The notes beneath the pieces are model-generated. The model did not search any database. It worked only from the letters and a program-made list of their open reading frames with translations, and was not told where the DNA came from. Positions 50,727-53,862 of a stretch of 53,862 nucleotides of DNA are shown here, piece after piece. Made by a program: the position numbers and the translations under genes. The DNA comes from Ruminococcus sp. (GTDB lineage: Bacteria > Bacillota > Clostridia > Oscillospirales > Ruminococcaceae), in the NCBI GenBank assembly GCA_017470905.1, contig JAFUXL010000016.1, positions 1 to 53,862 of the forward strand, given 5' to 3'. Numbering within the stretch: position 1 is the stretch's first letter; every line of letters starts with the position of its first letter.

Positions 50727-52109
50727 CTATTTTCTGAATATCTTAATTAACGGACGGCTGTTTCCGATAAAAATAATAATAAATAATATCACTTCAAATG
50801 CAATATATCCAACGGGCTTTAATATCACATCGGCGCACATAAGCAGAAGCAAAACCGTATTTAATATAATCCCCGGCAATTTAAACGGCATTTTGCGTCT
50901 TAAAGCAATTATTCTTATCAGGAAACGCAGCAGACAGCTTAAAAATGCCGATAATGCCGCTCCCTGTATTCCCATTGACGGTATCAGCCTTACATTCAGT
51001 ATTATATTAATTATACAGACTGTCAGGACGGAAGGCAAATCGTTTTTCTTTGCATATATTCCTGCAATAAAAAAGTCAAGACAGGCGAACACTGCGGCGG
51101 CAATCAGCAGGGGTGTATATAAATATGCCGTGCTGTATTCGGGAAATACGCTGTAATTTATGAAAAGTGAAGATATTGGCTTTATAAAAATCAGAAGTAC
51201 CGCAGAGCCTGTGAACAATATCCCCTCGTATGCCGAAAAAATCCCTGATATATTCCTGCCTGCGGAGGTGTTTTTCCGCACGGACGGGATACGCAGGAAT
51301 ATAACCGAAAGAATTGATATTAAATTCGGGATTTGCGATGCCGCCGCATAAATTCCTGCGGCATCCGCTCCGAGGGAAAATATATCGCTTTTCATATTGC
51401 CTGTGAATATCATGCCGGAAAATTCCGTGAATATATACAAAACAGTTGTCGGCACAAGCGGAATTGTAAAGCGGAGCATACTTTTTCCGAGCCTTCTGGT
51501 GAAATAATTCCCGTTGTAAAATTTTTTCAGCTCCGCACCTAAAAATAAAAACCCTGCGGAGCATATATCCGACAGTATTGCCGAAAGCATAAAGCCCCTT
51601 ACTCCCATTCTGAGAAAGCTTATGAATATTATATTGAACAGGAGAAACGCAATCACCGTAAGTACTCCGTCAAGATAAAACAGCCTTTTCATACCCCTTG
51701 CTTTCGTAAAATGCGAGCATAAAGCCCTCAGCGATGATGTAAATATATATATCATCAGATAAACGGAAAAGCCGTTTACTGCTCTGAAAAATGGTATGTA
51801 TTTTATGAAAGGCACTATAATTATGATGGGCATAAGCCCGGCTATATTCAGCGTAAAAGCCGTTGTGAAAATCTGTTTCCTGCTGTATCGTCCGTAATAA
51901 CAGTATTTTACGACCGCCTCCGTTATCGAAAAGCTGAATACGGGTATCAGAATAAGCGCAAGCATTTCAAGGAGTGATTTTGTGAAAAGCCCCGTGGGAC
52001 TTATATATTTCGTATAAAGGTTATTCAGAAGAAGAGAAATTATTTCAGCCCCTATGCCGCCTGTCGCAAATATCAGTGTATCCGGGGCGTGACGATTATA
52101 TTTATTCAT
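50727..52109 (-). CDS. MOP-superfamily polysaccharide flippase, second copy
   Basis: 460 residues, about fourteen membrane helices. The opening is TLIFATGGIGAEIISLLLNNLYTKYISPTGLF. The mid-part RFTIPLVPTTVLYIFTEFSGMIF and the C-terminal AALSAFLSCLLRFLIRIIAL fit the Wzx/stage V sporulation branch. It is different in sequence from the flippase at 18843. No sugar genes are near it, so its substrate may be a lipid-linked wall or teichoic precursor. It follows a ~45-nt leader on the - strand. Confidence 0.85.
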   Translation of the reverse strand: MNKYNRHAPDTLIFATGGIGAEIISLLLNNLYTKYISPTGLFTKSLLEMLALILIPVFSFSITEAVVKYCYYGRYSRKQIFTTAFTLNIAGLMPIIIIVPFIKYIPFFRAVNGFSVYLMIYIFTSSLRALCSHFTKARGMKRLFYLDGVLTVIAFLLFNIIFISFLRMGVRGFMLSAILSDICSAGFLFLGAELKKFYNGNYFTRRLGKSMLRFTIPLVPTTVLYIFTEFSGMIFTGNMKSDIFSLGADAAGIYAAASQIPNLISILSVIFLRIPSVRKNTSAGRNISGIFSAYEGILFTGSAVLLIFIKPISSLFINYSVFPEYSTAYLYTPLLIAAAVFACLDFFIAGIYAKKNDLPSVLTVCIINIILNVRLIPSMGIQGAALSAFLSCLLRFLIRIIALRRKMPFKLPGIILNTVLLLLMCADVILKPVGYIAFEVILFIIIFIGNSRPLIKIFRK

Positions 52110-52255
52110 ATATATATCTCCATGTTTTCAATTGATTTGCTTACTGTGATTATATCACAAAATTCATATTAATGCAAGACTGTAAAATTTAAAAAAATCC
52201 GTTATATATTCCGTCCGCCGCAACAGGCGGAATACTCAAAAAAATTCTCCGTTAT

Positions 52256-52284
52256 TTGACAATCATAAATCAATATGATATAAT
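52256..52284 (+). promoter_or_regulatory. Promoter of the small membrane protein gene
   Basis: Consensus TTGACA (52256-52261), 17-nt spacer, TATAAT (52279-52284), extended TGA. Just upstream is an ATTCCG/CGGAAT hairpin of the GC family (52208-52232). Confidence 0.75.
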
Positions 52285-52327
52285 AATTCGTGACAGATTT
52301 TGCGCTTCGGGCGAAAGGACTGATATT

Positions 52328-52741
52328 ATGAACATTGATGAAAAAACTGTCAGAGAAACAGAAATTAAAACAGTCGCTTATCTGCTCTCTGTTTTCATGG
52401 GAATAATTATCCCGAATACCGCCGCATGGATTTATCTGCTTTTTAATAAAATTATTGAATATTTTACATACCGCAGCAGCGATGATGACTTCGGAGCAAC
52501 ACCACATATTGTCTATCCTGAAGGACTTTGTTTCTGCGGTCTTGTCTGCATTGCTTTCCTTTTGGTTTTTATCCTGTCACTTAGAGCATTTATCAAAAAA
52601 ATAAAGACCTCCGAAAATAAATCTCATGTCATAACCGTTTCGGTCGGGATAATCGCCGTTTTTGTTTTCGGACTGGGCTATTTCTCCGTCTGTCTCTTCG
52701 CATCTGTATACAATATATTTTATTCAGCTTATTTTGCTTAA
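52328..52741 (+). CDS. Small membrane protein, unknown
   Basis: 137 residues with three clear membrane helices (about 16-42, 66-88, 105-130) and short charged loops. The C-terminus is rich in aromatic residues (YNIFYSAYFA). The start follows GAAAGGAC. The longer reading from 52256 begins at the promoter itself and is excluded. No known family recognised; it sits between a flippase and tRNA genes. Confidence 0.65.
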   Translation: MNIDEKTVRETEIKTVAYLLSVFMGIIIPNTAAWIYLLFNKIIEYFTYRSSDDDFGATPHIVYPEGLCFCGLVCIAFLLVFILSLRAFIKKIKTSENKSHVITVSVGIIAVFVFGLGYFSVCLFASVYNIFYSAYFA

Positions 52742-52770
52742 GTTAAAATAAAAAAATATATATTTACCCC

Positions 52771-52799
52771 TTGACTTTTTCCGAAATTTGAAGTATAAT
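52771..52799 (+). promoter_or_regulatory. Promoter of the two tRNA genes
   Basis: TTGACT (52771-52776), 17-nt spacer, TATAAT (52794-52799), 15 nt before tRNA-Leu. Confidence 0.8.
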
Positions 52800-52814
52800 A
52801 TCTATTGTTGATTT

Positions 52815-52901
52815 GCGAGTGTGCTGGAATAGGCAGACAGGCTAGCTTGAGGTGCTAGTGTTGGAAACGACGTGTGGGTTCAAGTCCCGTCACTCGCACC
52901 A
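52815..52901 (+). tRNA. tRNA-Leu(GAG)
   Basis: Acceptor GCGAGTG/CACTCGC. Anticodon arm CTAGC-TTGAGGT-GCTAG gives GAG (reads CUC/CUU). Long variable arm and encoded CCA. Confidence 0.95.
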
Positions 52902-52904
52902 TAT

Positions 52905-52996
52905 GGACAGATGGCTGAGCTGGTCTAAGGCGCACGACTGGAACTCGTGTATACGTTAATAGCGTATCGAGGGTTCGAATCCCTCTCTGTCCGCCA
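52905..52996 (+). tRNA. tRNA-Ser(GGA)
   Basis: Acceptor GGACAGA/TCTGTCC. Anticodon arm CACGA-CTGGAAC-TCGTG gives GGA (UCC/UCU). Long variable arm, discriminator G, encoded CCA. Its 3' half could serve as an integration site for the element that follows. Confidence 0.95.
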
Positions 52997-53000
52997 GATA

Positions 53001-53036
53001 ACTCCCGAAACTTCGAGGTTTTCGGGAGTTTTTTGT
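53001..53036 (+). terminator. Terminator of the tRNA pair
   Basis: ACTCCCGAAA/TTTCGGGAGT arms followed by TTTTTG. Confidence 0.9.
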
Positions 53037-53132
53037 TTTGTCTGAAAGTCGGGTAAAATACCCTCGAAAACTGCTCCGTGACGACGAAAAGACGACGTAG
53101 CAACCGAAAACAATCAAAAGAAATAAGCAATA

Positions 53133-53258
53133 AACAGCATAAATAACAATGCTGTTACAAAAATAAATCCTCACAAATGGCTGTAAACCGTGAGGATACA
53201 CACGAAATAAATCGCTGTAACAAAGCTCTCTGCTAAAAAAGCAGTGAGCTTTTTGTAT
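53133..53258 (+). promoter_or_regulatory. Leader with three successive hairpins before DUF960
   Basis: AACAGCAT/ATGCTGTT (53133-53156), ATCCTCAC/GTGAGGAT (53167-53197) and a terminator-like AAAGCTC..TGC/GCA..GAGCTTT with TTTTT (53222-53254). A GCTGT[TA]ACAAA word follows the first and precedes the third, which could allow alternative pairing. The last hairpin ends 8 nt before the AAGGAGG of the next gene, a layout typical of attenuators. Confidence 0.5.
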
Positions 53259-53275
53259 TTTAAGGAGGAAAAACT

Positions 53276-53566
53276 ATGTTCAACAACAAACGCTATCTCA
53301 CAAGGGGAATTGACGAGAGAATACCCTTTCTTGTTCATCTCAAACTCTGGGAACTCATTGAGGAGATACCCGACAGGAAAAGAGACTATCTGCAAGTATT
53401 CAGGCTCAAATGGCACAACGGAATATTGACGATAGAACATTCTCAGGAAGTACCTCACTACTCAAAAACTCACACATACGTTGCAGAAACAACTGAAAAA
53501 ACTGAAAAGGTCTATATCATTGACAGCGGAGAATACTCCACTATGCTGTTGGCAGAAGAATATTGA
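53276..53566 (+). CDS. DUF960 family protein
   Basis: 96 residues. KRYLTRGIDERIP, LKLWELIEEIP, the DYLQVFRLKW block and IEHSQEVPHY are the DUF960 hallmarks. This family is frequent in plasmids, phages and integrative elements of Firmicutes; the function is unknown. AAGGAGG lies 9 nt before the ATG. Codon choice (more AAA, GAA, ACA) differs from upstream genes, which supports acquisition by transfer. Confidence 0.85.
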   Translation: MFNNKRYLTRGIDERIPFLVHLKLWELIEEIPDRKRDYLQVFRLKWHNGILTIEHSQEVPHYSKTHTYVAETTEKTEKVYIIDSGEYSTMLLAEEY

Positions 53567-53576
53567 GGAGGACAAA

Positions 53577-53678
53577 ATGGAAAAGAAACTTTTGGAGATA
53601 CTTCTTACTTCTCTGTTGACTGTCGCACTGAAAATTGCCGAAAAAAAGATAATAAAGGAGGTGAACAAAGATGAATGA
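53577..53678 (+). CDS. Tiny ORF, 33 residues
   Basis: An excellent ribosome site (GAGGAGG, 6 nt before ATG) supports it. The peptide is a charged end, a hydrophobic stretch LLEILLTSLLTVALKIA and a Lys-rich end, consistent with a short membrane or amphipathic peptide. It overlaps the next ORF by 8 nt. No family recognised. Confidence 0.55.
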   Translation: MEKKLLEILLTSLLTVALKIAEKKIIKEVNKDE

Positions 53679-53769
53679 GAAAACCAAAGAAACAGTAAAA
53701 AACGTGGCTGAACTCTTTCTCATAGGAATCAATGCCATACTCACAGCTTACCTCAAAAAGAAAAAGTAA
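53671..53769 (+). CDS. Tiny ORF, 32 residues
   Basis: Preceded by AAAGGAGGTG at 8 nt. The peptide has a charged head and a hydrophobic run LFLIGINAILTAYL before a KKKK tail. Like the previous ORF it looks like a small membrane peptide of a mobile element. Unknown function. Confidence 0.55.
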   Translation: MNEKTKETVKNVAELFLIGINAILTAYLKKKK

Positions 53770-53784
53770 AAAGGAGAAATTAAA

Positions 53785-53862
53785 ATGCGTGAAGAAACAA
53801 ACGAAATCAGAAACTATGCTATTTACAGCGATGACGAAAAACACAGGTACGTACTTTGCAGA
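53785..53862 (+). CDS. DUF1643-like protein, start only
   Basis: 26 codons seen before the window ends. AAGGAG lies 8 nt before the ATG. The words AIYSDDEKHRYVLCR match the opening of DUF1643 proteins, often carried by mobile elements. The rest is outside the window. Confidence 0.5.
   Translation, partial: MREETNEIRNYAIYSDDEKHRYVLCR

Overview
This window is chromosomal DNA from a Gram-positive Clostridia-type bacterium, most likely a Ruminococcus-like member of the Oscillospiraceae. The grounds are the rpsF-ssb-rpsR operon, greA-lysS, small Firmicutes families (DUF1292, DUF3877, DUF4230, DUF960), strong GGAGG ribosome sites and many promoters of the TTGACN-17 nt-TATAAT type. The species assignment is an inference from family content and style, not from an rRNA gene.

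Layout. (1) 0.2-3.4 kb: pgi, a penicillin-binding-protein-like D,D-carboxypeptidase whose three catalytic motifs are all altered, and tRNA-Leu(UAA). (2) 3.7-5.2 kb: a protein made only of six helicase-associated (HA) repeats. (3) 5.4-20.9 kb: a surface-polysaccharide cluster on the + strand. It holds a priming sugar-phosphate transferase, the four dTDP-L-rhamnose genes, a hexapeptide acyltransferase, six glycosyltransferases, an unknown P-loop kinase, a Wzy-like polymerase and a Wzx-like flippase, and it ends with dTMP kinase. (4) 21.2-24.6 kb: greA, lysS, and the convergent rpsF-ssb-rpsR operon. (5) 32.1-24.7 kb on the - strand: an eight-gene, tightly coupled operon. Its first four products (MBOAT acyltransferase, DHHW/AlgX-like protein, FkbH-like HAD enzyme, acyl carrier protein) mirror the Dlt system, with FkbH in the place of DltA. 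Its last four are a metallophosphoesterase, exonuclease III, a small protein and a DUF3877 protein. (6) 32.6-36.4 kb: a membrane acyltransferase overlapping an XRE-AbrB fusion regulator, then a Zn/Cd-type P-type ATPase with a clear promoter and palindromic operator. (7) 36.4-38.0 kb: two RNA loci. One is a ~735-nt - strand transcription unit with promoter, intrinsic terminator and repeated internal motifs but no credible ORF. The other is a probable 6S RNA. (8) 38.1-52.7 kb: recD2, mreB, mrp, a PAS-GGDEF-EAL protein, recQ, a MATE exporter, a DUF4230 protein, pta, a second flippase and small membrane proteins. (9) 52.8 kb to the end: tRNA-Leu(GAG) and tRNA-Ser(GGA), followed by what looks like the start of an integrated mobile element (DUF960, tiny ORFs, a DUF1643-like start).

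How the genes work together. The rhamnose pathway, glycosyltransferases, Wzy and Wzx would build and export a rhamnose-containing polysaccharide. The MBOAT/DHHW/FkbH/ACP operon would decorate a surface polymer from an ACP-bound C3 unit. MreB and the carboxypeptidase-like protein belong to wall shape and maintenance.

The most unusual content is the large unexplained RNA, the Dlt-like FkbH operon, the triple-motif-loss carboxypeptidase, and two families of intergenic hairpins whose arms change in a compensatory way from copy to copy.
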